From the NCBI GenBank assembly GCA_900540395.1, contig UQFQ01000029.1, positions 1 to 10,308 of the forward strand: DNA of 10,308 bases. Direction: 5' to 3'. This DNA is from an uncultured Mollicutes bacterium. GTDB lineage: Bacteria; Bacillota_I; Bacilli_A; RFN20; CAG-826. How positions within the stretch are numbered: position 1 is the first letter of the stretch; each line of letters begins with the position of its first letter. A model generated the notes under the pieces. The model searched no databases. It was not told where the DNA came from and saw nothing but the letters and a program-made list of their open reading frames with translations. A program made the translations under genes and the position numbers. This document shows positions 4,506 to 10,308 of the stretch, one piece after another.

Positions 4506-5873
4506 TTAAAATAGATAATCACTTTCAAGTTTAATATAACTAGCTAAATAATAAGGGAGATAGATTATTTCCTTTTCATAATCGAAATTTATATTTTTGT
4601 CATAAAACTTAATCGCTTTGATTTTACTTGAACCATACATTTCTTTATTTTTCATTAAAGTCGATAATGATTTAGATTTGGAATTAGTAGCCTTTACTTC
4701 AATTACATAAGGTACAGCTTTAATACTTGTTACAAAATCTACCTCTAAGCGATTCAGTTTTGAATAATAATACATATTAAAACCATTCATTTTTAATAAA
4801 GAAAGAACAGCGTTTTCATAAAGTGCACCTTTATAAACGCCACTATTACCACTTAAAACTTCATTTTGAATACCATAATCATACATGCTTAAAAGTAAAC
4901 CAATATCGCTAAAATAAAGTTTAAAAGATTCATCAAGAGTATAACTTATTAATGGTGTATCAACTTGAGACAAGTTATTAACCTTATAAACTAGGCCAGA
5001 ATCATTTAACCAATCTATTGCTTTTTGATATTCTCTCATTCTTGCATTGTGGTTAATTTTTGATAACTGGAATTTCTTATTTTCTTTTGCAAGTTGATAA
5101 GGTATTGAATGATACACTTCAACTATTTTATTAAATAGATCATTATCCTTTAAAACTAAATTCTTTTCATTAATATATCTACCAAAATCCATTTCAAAAG
5201 AAGTCAGTAAACTTTTTTGTATTTCAAAAACACTATAAAGATTTTTGGTTTTAATATATGTTTTAACCGCTTGAGGCATTCCGCCCACCACCAAATATTG
5301 TCTAAATAATTGTAGTGCCAATTCATGAAAAACACTGCTAATTTCACATTTTTTCTCTAAAAAACCTTTTAAAGCATTGTTTAATTCACCATAATTTAGC
5401 GCAAGTAAAAATTCTTCAAAATCCATTGGAAACATATCAATAAAATATTCAAATCCAACTGAGACTGACTTTTCAAAGTCAAGATTATAGTTTTTGATAC
5501 CTAGTAATGAGCCAGTTGCAATAACATCAAATCTCTTATCTAAAGAAAAGTATTTTAAAGATGCTCTAGCTCTTGCACACTCTTGCAATTCATCAAAAAT
5601 AATTACCGTTTTATAAGGCACGAAATTAAAATCAGGATTAATTGTTTTTAAGCGCAGTATTATTCTTTCTACTATTAAGTCTTCATCAAATACACTTTTA
5701 TAAATTGTATCCGATCTAAAATCTATATAGATAACATTTTCGTAATTACTTTTTGCAAATTCTAAAACTGTAGTTGTTTTTCCAACTTGTCTTAAGCCTT
5801 TAATAATTAGCGGAACGCGATCTTCATTTTCTTTCCACCTTTTTAACGATTCATTAATTTTCCTATAAAACAT
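4506..5873 (-). CDS. AAA_14 / DUF4143 family ATPase
   Basis: From the ATG at 5871-5873 the product is 455 residues and begins M-F-Y-R-K-I, as family members usually do. A longer frame starting at 5981 would translate the upstream repeats, so I reject it. The AAA_14 domain shows Walker A G-L-R-Q-V-G-K-T (26-33), Walker B I-I-F-D-E-L-Q-E (91-98) and the T-G-S-L-L-G segment (120-125). The C-terminal DUF4143 part ends in a PD-(D/E)xK-like core: E-V-D (377-379) and I-E-V-K (391-394), the pattern of nuclease folds. Such ATPases are common, often multi-copy, in gut bacteria and archaea; their function is not established. A TATAAT ends 6 nt before the ATG, so the mRNA may be leaderless. Two dyad repeats lie further upstream. 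The gene stands alone and no partner is evident. Confidence 0.9.
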   Translation of the reverse strand: MFYRKINESLKRWKENEDRVPLIIKGLRQVGKTTTVLEFAKSNYENVIYIDFRSDTIYKSVFDEDLIVERIILRLKTINPDFNFVPYKTVIIFDELQECARARASLKYFSLDKRFDVIATGSLLGIKNYNLDFEKSVSVGFEYFIDMFPMDFEEFLLALNYGELNNALKGFLEKKCEISSVFHELALQLFRQYLVVGGMPQAVKTYIKTKNLYSVFEIQKSLLTSFEMDFGRYINEKNLVLKDNDLFNKIVEVYHSIPYQLAKENKKFQLSKINHNARMREYQKAIDWLNDSGLVYKVNNLSQVDTPLISYTLDESFKLYFSDIGLLLSMYDYGIQNEVLSGNSGVYKGALYENAVLSLLKMNGFNMYYYSKLNRLEVDFVTSIKAVPYVIEVKATNSKSKSLSTLMKNKEMYGSSKIKAIKFYDKNINFDYEKEIIYLPYYLASYIKLESDYLF

Positions 5874-5879
5874 ACCTAT

Positions 5880-5885
5880 ATTATA
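5880..5885 (-). promoter_or_regulatory. Perfect -10 box next to the AAA_14 ATPase start
   Basis: TATAAT on the minus strand is followed by ATAGGT and then the ATG at 5873. Transcription 7 nt downstream would begin at the ATG itself. No good -35 is seen 17-18 bp upstream (TGGTTT/ATGGTT); instead the first dyad repeat begins at 5912, where an activator would sit. Confidence 0.45.
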
Positions 5886-5911
5886 TAGATAATATGTTTT
5901 AAAAACCATAA

Positions 5912-5944
5912 AATTCACGTTTATACGGCGTATTTTCGTGAATT
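5912..5944. repeat. Dyad repeat unit 1, upstream of the AAA_14 ATPase
   Basis: AATTCACG (5912-5919) and CGTGAATT (5937-5944) enclose a central ATACG-G-CGTAT (5923-5933), giving a 33-bp dyad centred on 5928. The 25-bp core 5916-5940 recurs at 5979-6003 with one difference. The centre is about 55 bp upstream of the ATPase start codon. Confidence 0.8.
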
Positions 5945-5981
5945 TTTCACATTTTTTTGGTATTTTTAGTGAATTTATCAC
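5938..5981. repeat. GTGAA-TTCAC linker palindromes between the dyad units
   Basis: GTGAATTTTTCAC (5938-5950) and GTGAATTTATCAC (5969-5981) lie 31 bp apart and join the two dyad units; each shares bases with the arm of the neighbouring unit. Together they give an alternating arrangement of sites over about 90 bp. Confidence 0.6.
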
Positions 5982-6003
5982 GTTTATACGGCGTATTTTA
6001 GTG
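5979..6003. repeat. Dyad repeat unit 2, upstream of the AAA_14 ATPase
   Basis: It matches the core of unit 1 at 24 of 25 positions (C to A near the right end), starting exactly 63 bp further upstream, close to six helical turns. A weak third relative may be at 6031-6057: CACGTTT, then a TTTTCG-GTAG-CGAAAA hairpin, then TATCAC. Confidence 0.8.
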
Positions 6004-6190
6004 TTAAAAATTAATTAATTGCACCTTTTGCACGTTTTCGGTAGCGAAAAATATCACATGAATTTCAGAAAATTAGAAAAGAATGGTTGGCAAAATTATG
6101 CTTATTTGATTTATGCCATTATTATTAAATATAACTAATCTAAATATATTTATAGTAATTAAGGCTTTGCTTACCTACCTAAGTTCAAGA
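6004..6190. other. Intergenic region between the ATPase repeats and the sugar operon
   Basis: No gene is supported. TTTTCG (6035-6040) and CGAAAA (6045-6050) form a 6-bp hairpin. A plus-strand frame at 6058-6138 encodes 26 residues, discussed among the rejected items. The expected terminator of the sugar operon is not clear: CTTA and TAAG around 6170-6181 give only a 4-bp stem without a T-run. With 5874-6003 this makes a 317-bp stretch free of genes. Confidence 0.4.
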
Positions 6191-7597
6191 TTATAAAATT
6201 GTTTTACCAGATAAATTGCAGAAAATATGAGTCTTTGAAAGATTAAAATTAAATCTAAATTCTTCTCCTATAACATACTTTTTATCTGTGCTTGTTTTAG
6301 CAACAAAATCATTATTACCAACTTTAAAATGCAAATAGTATTCACTTCCTAATAGTTCACTCAACTCGACTTTTCCTGAATATTTACCATTACTATTTTC
6401 AACTATATCTTCTGGTCTAACGCCAAAACTTAATTCATAAATGTTCTCTTTAAAATAAGATTTAATTTGCTCAATCTTATTTTCAATTTCTTTGTCTTTA
6501 ATATAGACACTTGCAAAAAGTTCTCTATATTTCTCTTTTTTAATTTTAGCTACTTCTTCTTGATATTCTTCTTTTGCTTTTTTAAGTTCGCTATTTAATC
6601 GAGTAAGTTCTTCTGTATAAAAAGTTTTAATTTTATCTAAAGCTTCTTTATCTAATTTAATTTTTAAATTATCGTTAATAAGTAATTCTTCATTTATTAA
6701 TTTAGCTTTTACAATATTCATAGCCGGAGAGCCAATAAAAGAAGCTACAAAAGAATTTGCTGGATTATTATAGATTTCTTCTGGCGTTCCAATTTGTTGT
6801 ATATATCCTTTATTCATGATTACAATTCGATCTGCCATAGTCATTGCTTCTGTTTGATCATGAGTAACATAAATTGTTGTTGCTTTAATAGCATTATGTA
6901 ATTTAACAATTTCACCTCTCATTTGAACTCTTAATTTGGCATCAAGATTTGATAAAGGTTCATCCATTAAATATAGTGGAACATCTCTCATAATGGCTCG
7001 ACCTAAAGCAACTCTTTGACATTGACCACCACTTAATTCTTTTGGTTTACGATTTAAATAGTCTTCAATCTCTAAAAGTTTTGCAACCTGATGCACTTTT
7101 TCATCAATCACTTCCTTGCTTTCTTTTTTGATTTTTAAACCAAAAGAGAGATTTTCATAAACGCTCATATGAGGATATAAAGCATAGCTTTGGAAAACCA
7201 TTGAAAGAAATCTTTCTTTTGGAAGCAAGTTATTGGCGTAAACTCCATTGATGAATAAATCGCCACTAGTTATATCTTCAAGACCAGCAATCATTCTTAA
7301 AGTTGTAGATTTTCCACAACCAGATGGCCCAACAAAAACAATAAACTCGTTCTTTTTAACATCTAAATTGAAATCATAAACAGCTTGAACATGGTTATCA
7401 TAAATCTTATTAATATGTTTTAAAGAAATGAAAACGTTTTCTGGAGCATTCTTTTCTTTTTCAGCATTCTCTTCTTCATAAGCAATCAATTCTTTATGAT
7501 ATTTTTCACGTTGTTTAGCAAAAAAACGTGATCTTTCCTTTTTAACTTTTCTTTCTTTAATAGCTTCTTTAGAAAAATATTTTGATAGTTTAAACAT
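6191..7597 (-). CDS. msmK: MsmK/UgpC-type ABC transporter ATPase with coiled-coil additions
   Basis: The protein powers sugar import through an ABC transporter from the cytoplasmic side. From the ATG at 7595-7597 it has 468 residues. It carries Walker A G-P-S-G-C-G-K-S-T (90-98), Q-loop F-Q-S-Y-A-L-Y-P-H (135-143), signature L-S-G-G-Q (188-192, followed by C where R is usual), Walker B L-Y-L-M-D-E-P (208-214) and H-loop His246. The C-terminal regulatory part contains G-V-R-P-E-D-I (392-398). Two parts are unusual: a basic, charged N-terminal extension of about 55 residues, and a helical coiled-coil insertion (about 320-385) before the G-V-R-P-E-D strand. An AAAGGAGA site 8 nt upstream fixes the start, 1 nt after the LacI stop. 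No permease gene is visible, so it may serve transporters encoded elsewhere. The symbol denotes the family, not proven orthology. Confidence 0.92.
   Translation of the reverse strand: MFKLSKYFSKEAIKERKVKKERSRFFAKQREKYHKELIAYEEENAEKEKNAPENVFISLKHINKIYDNHVQAVYDFNLDVKKNEFIVFVGPSGCGKSTTLRMIAGLEDITSGDLFINGVYANNLLPKERFLSMVFQSYALYPHMSVYENLSFGLKIKKESKEVIDEKVHQVAKLLEIEDYLNRKPKELSGGQCQRVALGRAIMRDVPLYLMDEPLSNLDAKLRVQMRGEIVKLHNAIKATTIYVTHDQTEAMTMADRIVIMNKGYIQQIGTPEEIYNNPANSFVASFIGSPAMNIVKAKLINEELLINDNLKIKLDKEALDKIKTFYTEELTRLNSELKKAKEEYQEEVAKIKKEKYRELFASVYIKDKEIENKIEQIKSYFKENIYELSFGVRPEDIVENSNGKYSGKVELSELLGSEYYLHFKVGNNDFVAKTSTDKKYVIGEEFRFNFNLSKTHIFCNLSGKTIL
7428..7442. promoter_or_regulatory. cre-like site inside the ABC ATPase gene
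   Basis: ATGAAAACGTTTTCT fits every fixed position of the Bacillus cre consensus WTGNAANCGNWNNCW and contains the perfect 12-bp palindrome GAAAACGTTTTC. It lies about 155-170 bp inside the coding sequence. CcpA and other LacI-family proteins bind such sites; the LacI-type regulator of this operon is an equally possible ligand. In-gene location and AT richness leave room for chance. Confidence 0.4.
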
Positions 7598-7598
7598 T

Positions 7599-8621
7599 TT
7601 ACTTGTCTCCTTTAAGCATTGATGATTCTCTTTCAATTAATTTAGGAAGAGTAATATATGTTCTAATTTCTAAGTTAGGTTCTTTAATCTTTTCCAATAA
7701 GAAATTAGCCGCGTTCATACCAAGTTGATACATATTTATACTGACGGAAGTTAAAGGTATTTTTGTATAAGTTGCGAACGGATAATCATCAAAAGTAATT
7801 AAAGCGATGTCTTTTGGAACCTTAATTTTTAAATCTTCTAAAGCTCTTAAAACCCCAACAGCTATATGATTATTTGAACAGATTATAGAATTAAAATTAT
7901 TTAAAGGTGTATTTTTGGCTAAGCTAGTTATTGCTTTATAGCCATCGTTTATACTGGCATGTGTATTAATAAATTTGTAGTTTTTAACTTCTAAAAACTT
8001 AGTTTGAAAGTAATCTAATACACCTTTTCTTCTAAATGTATTTGTATTATCGCTTTCTTCTCCACCAACATAAATAAAGTTTTCTCTTTTAATTTTGTGA
8101 AGATATTCGGCCGCCATCTTACCACAAAAATAATTGTTATTGTCTACCCAACTTAGATCACATTTCTTATTAAACATTCCTATTACTAAATGTGGAATCT
8201 TATTCTTTAAAATATATTCTTCGAGCTCTTTTGATAGACTTGAAGCATGGATAATAAACCCACTAACAGTTTTATTTTCAAAGAGTAATTTAACCATTTT
8301 TATGTTGTTATTGACTTGCAAAAGAAGCATCAAATAGCCATGGCTTTCTAACACTTTTTGTACACCAGACATAATTTCAAATTTATGTGGATTTTTAAAA
8401 GCCCCATCTTGTTCAAAGGAAGTTACAAAAGCTACGACATTAGCTTTCCCTTTAGCTAAATTTTGCGCTTTTTTATTAGGCACAAATTTAAAACGCTGAA
8501 TTGCCTTTTCAACCTTTATACGTGTTTCTTCTTTGACTTCACTAGGAGAATTTATAACTCGGGAAACTGTCGCAGTAGAAACATTACAGTATTTTGCAAT
8601 ATCAATAATTGTCTTTTCCAT
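7599..8621 (-). CDS. LacI-family transcriptional regulator of a maltodextrin operon
   Basis: The 340-residue protein has the LacI DNA-binding head at residues 1-55: T-I-I-D-I-A-K-Y-C-N-V-S-T-A-T-V-S-R-V-I-N, then V-P-N-K-K-A-Q-N-L-A at the hinge helix. A periplasmic-binding-protein-like sensor domain follows (about 60-330), with V-V-A-F-V at its first strand, G-F-I-I-H, V-G-G-E-E-S-D-N-T-N-T-F-R-R near 190 and the closing D-I-A-L-I-T-F-D-D-Y-P and L-T-S-V-S-I. The start lies 1 nt after the stop of the GH13 gene and the only GGAG is 19 nt upstream, so translational coupling is likely. Its place between an alpha-glucan hydrolase and a sugar ATPase suggests control by maltose or maltodextrins, as for MalR-type proteins. 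Its operator is probably beyond the right edge; 7428-7442 is a possible site within the window. Confidence 0.92.
   Translation of the reverse strand: MEKTIIDIAKYCNVSTATVSRVINSPSEVKEETRIKVEKAIQRFKFVPNKKAQNLAKGKANVVAFVTSFEQDGAFKNPHKFEIMSGVQKVLESHGYLMLLLQVNNNIKMVKLLFENKTVSGFIIHASSLSKELEEYILKNKIPHLVIGMFNKKCDLSWVDNNNYFCGKMAAEYLHKIKRENFIYVGGEESDNTNTFRRKGVLDYFQTKFLEVKNYKFINTHASINDGYKAITSLAKNTPLNNFNSIICSNNHIAVGVLRALEDLKIKVPKDIALITFDDYPFATYTKIPLTSVSINMYQLGMNAANFLLEKIKEPNLEIRTYITLPKLIERESSMLKGDK
7606..7613 (-). promoter_or_regulatory. Ribosome-binding site deciding the ABC ATPase start
   Basis: AAAGGAGA on the minus strand lies 8 nt before the ATG at 7597, inside the end of the LacI gene. The in-frame ATG at 7636 lies upstream of this site and would overlap the LacI gene by 38 bp. 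Confidence 0.8.
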
Positions 8622-8622
8622 A

Positions 8623-10299
8623 CTAAGCTAAAATTACAACTCCAAAAGATTCAAGTTTATGATGAGTAAAAGAATAATGACTTGAATAAATAATTCTAGA
8701 ATTATCAATATCTAAGCTTTTACCATATTTTCCACTAAGGATTAATGTTAAGCGTTTTTGATTAAATTCTCGTTCAATTTTAAGGATGTTATTTTCAACA
8801 TTAATTGATATTGATCCATCAATTAAAGATTTATTATTACGTCTAATTTCATTCATTTTCTTGAAAAAGTCTGCAAATCTTAATTTTTTTCTAAAATTAA
8901 TTGCTTGACGGTAGTCGCATTCTTTTATACCTTCAACTGGTTGTTCTTCCCCAAATAAAACACTAATTGAACCAGGCAAGAAATATAACAAACTATAAGC
9001 GGCTTTATATTTAAAGTTGTCTTTATCAACTAGAGAATAAAAACGAGGGGTATCATGAGTTGATAAAATGTTTAAAAGTGAATAGGTATATTGTTTCTTA
9101 TTGCGGAAATATAGTTTAACAAGTTGATTTTTTAACTCTTCGACATTTATCTTCTCTTTGAAAAATAGAATTATTGTTTTTCTTAATTCATAATTCATGG
9201 CACTGTCAAACATTAAAGCATTTAACCAATGTTCTGGATTTTCCCAAATTTCTCCAATTAGTACTGCATCTTTATTCACTTTTTTAATTTCTCTATTTAA
9301 GCAAATCCAGAAATAATCATTCACTTCATCACTTGTATCTAATCTAAATCCATCAACCTTAAATTCAGTTAATAAAGTGTTTACAAGTTTTTTAAAATAT
9401 TCAATCACTTCTTCATTATCTGTATTTAGTTTAGGCATATTTCTTTCATAGCCAAAGGCATCATAAGGAGGAATTTCTTCCCAAGTTTTTGGTCGATAAA
9501 CAGGGAAACGAAGTCCATAAAACCAGTCCTTATAAATTGATTTTTCTTGATTTTTAACCACATCATCAAAAGCAAAGAAATACCATCCACAGTGATTTAA
9601 AACGAGATCTATAACTACTTTCATATCTCTTTTATGGATTTCATCAACCAGATTTTTAAAATCTTTGTTAGTTCCAAAAAGAGGATCGATTTTAAAATAA
9701 TCAACTACATCATATTTATGGTATTCATTAGCCATAAAAAGAGGATTAATATAAACTCCATTAAAGCCTAAATCTTTAATGTAATCTAATTTTGAAATGA
9801 TATCCTTAATTGTTCCACCAAGCTTATTTTTGATTTCACAACCATTTATATTTAAAACCTTATTGCCTTTTCTTTTTCTAGATACAAAACTATCAGGAAA
9901 AATATTATAAAATGTTGTGTTTTTTAACCAACTAGGAGGAGTCCCAATATCCTCTTTTCTAATATAAGGAAATTTATATAAATCATTTCTATTTTCACTA
10001 ACTTCTTTGTAAAAGTTGTCAGCGTAATAATAATGATTTTTATTCTCTAAATCTAAAATTTCAAAATAGTAAACAACTCTTTGATAAGAATTTTGAATTA
10101 AACATTCAAAATATGTAAACGATTCATCGCTTGCACATTCATTCATTTTAATAGAAGTAAAATTAACTAAACTAGTTCTAGAGGCGGTATCGCCATAAAA
10201 TAAAGTTACACTTTTTACATTATCTTTAGCTACTCTTAAACGAATACATAAAGTTTTTTCATCTATAGCAAAAGCATAATTTGATAATTGAATATGCAA
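8623..10299 (-). CDS. GH13 neopullulanase / cyclomaltodextrinase-like enzyme
   Basis: This alpha-amylase-family hydrolase (558 residues as called) most resembles subfamily GH13_20, which cuts cyclodextrins, pullulan and maltodextrins. An N-terminal CBM34-like domain (about 1-115: Y-A-F-A-I-D-E-K-T-L-C-I-R-L-R) precedes the (beta/alpha)8 barrel. Conserved regions are present: D-L-V-L-N-H-C-G (231-238), G-F-R-L-D with nucleophile Asp321 and Arg319, I-G-E-I-W with acid/base Glu350, and T-H-D-T-P-R with Asp416. There is no signal peptide, so it acts in the cytoplasm on imported oligosaccharides. The visible start is TTG at 10299, only 2 nt after GAAGGAG, which is too close. The frame stays open to the window edge as E-G-V-L-H-I-Q, which resembles the usual family N-terminus, so the true start is probably a few codons past 10308. 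It is the first visible gene of the operon. Confidence 0.9.
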   Translation of the reverse strand: MHIQLSNYAFAIDEKTLCIRLRVAKDNVKSVTLFYGDTASRTSLVNFTSIKMNECASDESFTYFECLIQNSYQRVVYYFEILDLENKNHYYYADNFYKEVSENRNDLYKFPYIRKEDIGTPPSWLKNTTFYNIFPDSFVSRKRKGNKVLNINGCEIKNKLGGTIKDIISKLDYIKDLGFNGVYINPLFMANEYHKYDVVDYFKIDPLFGTNKDFKNLVDEIHKRDMKVVIDLVLNHCGWYFFAFDDVVKNQEKSIYKDWFYGLRFPVYRPKTWEEIPPYDAFGYERNMPKLNTDNEEVIEYFKKLVNTLLTEFKVDGFRLDTSDEVNDYFWICLNREIKKVNKDAVLIGEIWENPEHWLNALMFDSAMNYELRKTIILFFKEKINVEELKNQLVKLYFRNKKQYTYSLLNILSTHDTPRFYSLVDKDNFKYKAAYSLLYFLPGSISVLFGEEQPVEGIKECDYRQAINFRKKLRFADFFKKMNEIRRNNKSLIDGSISINVENNILKIEREFNQKRLTLILSGKYGKSLDIDNSRIIYSSHYSFTHHKLESFGVVILA

Positions 10300-10300
10300 T

Positions 10301-10308
10301 ACTCCTTC
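10301..10308 (-). promoter_or_regulatory. AAGGAG motif at the edge, ambiguous as ribosome-binding site
   Basis: GAAGGAGT on the minus strand precedes the TTG at 10299 by 2 nt and an in-frame ATT (10291-10293) by 8 nt. It looks like a ribosome-binding site, but in frame it reads Glu-Gly-Val and may simply be coding sequence of the GH13 gene. Confidence 0.35.

Noticed and set aside
5874..5981. A 36-residue N-terminal extension of the AAA_14 ATPase
   Set aside because: It translates the dyad repeats and promoter; family members begin at M-F-Y-R-K-like sequence.
5912..6057. A CRISPR array
   Set aside because: Only two clear units plus one doubtful unit are present, the segment between them is itself palindromic rather than unique, and no cas genes are seen.
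6058..6138. A 26-residue plus-strand frame with R-K-L-E-K-N-G-W near its start, recalling the N-terminus of HicA toxins
   Set aside because: The resemblance is confined to about eight residues, the conserved G-S-H segment is missing, there is no ribosome-binding site and no HicB partner.
7598..7636. A 13-residue N-terminal extension of the ABC ATPase
   Set aside because: It would start upstream of a well-placed AAAGGAGA and overlap the LacI gene; the ATG at 7597 is 8 nt after that site.
8134..8669. Plus-strand reading frames antisense to the LacI gene, and similar ones antisense to genes at 604-786 and 1455-1640
   Set aside because: They lie wholly or almost wholly opposite well-supported genes, have no ribosome-binding sites and show no recognisable protein features.
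356..10299. A Mycoplasma-type genetic code (UGA = Trp)
   Set aside because: The large genes are complete under the standard bacterial code and use TGG at conserved Trp positions.

Overview
The window reads as chromosomal DNA from a very AT-rich, low-GC Gram-positive bacterium that lives in an animal gut. I would place it among the Erysipelotrichia/RF39-like Bacilli or Mollicute-related lineages, but this is inference from gene content and composition, not a database match. Tryptophan is encoded by TGG in all the large genes and those genes stay open under the ordinary bacterial code, so a Mycoplasma-style UGA=Trp code is not indicated. A canonical bile salt hydrolase points to the intestine.

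Layout. 1-355 is non-coding, with a strong hairpin that looks like a minus-strand terminator and a promoter for the next gene. 356-1120 (+) is a YwaF/TMEM164-like membrane protein that may be translated from a leaderless mRNA; a perfect 13-bp inverted repeat lies on either side of it. 1152-1870 (-) is a two-gene unit: an XRE-type regulator with a C-terminal accessory domain, followed 2 nt later by a small protein that resembles a free copy of that domain. A dyad-rich operator-like region lies upstream. 2052-3005 (-) is the bile salt hydrolase, divergent from an isolated ylmH (3134-3925, +), an S4-type RNA-binding protein. 3926-4505 has no conventional gene; it holds an AT palindrome, a ribosome-binding site, a broken hydrophobic N-terminus and two diverged copies of a 64-bp segment that can encode tiny membrane peptides. 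4506-5873 (-) is an AAA_14/DUF4143 ATPase, preceded by two near-identical dyad repeats 63 bp apart. 6191-10299 (-) is a three-gene maltodextrin operon.

How the genes work together. The operon, transcribed right to left, encodes a cytoplasmic GH13 neopullulanase/cyclomaltodextrinase-like enzyme, a LacI-family regulator and an MsmK/UgpC-type sugar-ABC ATPase, with 1-nt gaps between genes. This suggests uptake and intracellular breakdown of alpha-glucan oligosaccharides under local repressor control. A 15-bp site inside the ATPase gene matches the CcpA cre consensus fully and could also serve the local LacI protein. No permease or binding-protein gene is visible, so the ATPase either serves transporters outside the window or several transporters elsewhere.

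The least explained parts are the repeat-decorated promoter of the AAA_14 ATPase, the duplicated micro-ORF locus at 4124-4452, and the XRE regulator with its free-standing domain partner.
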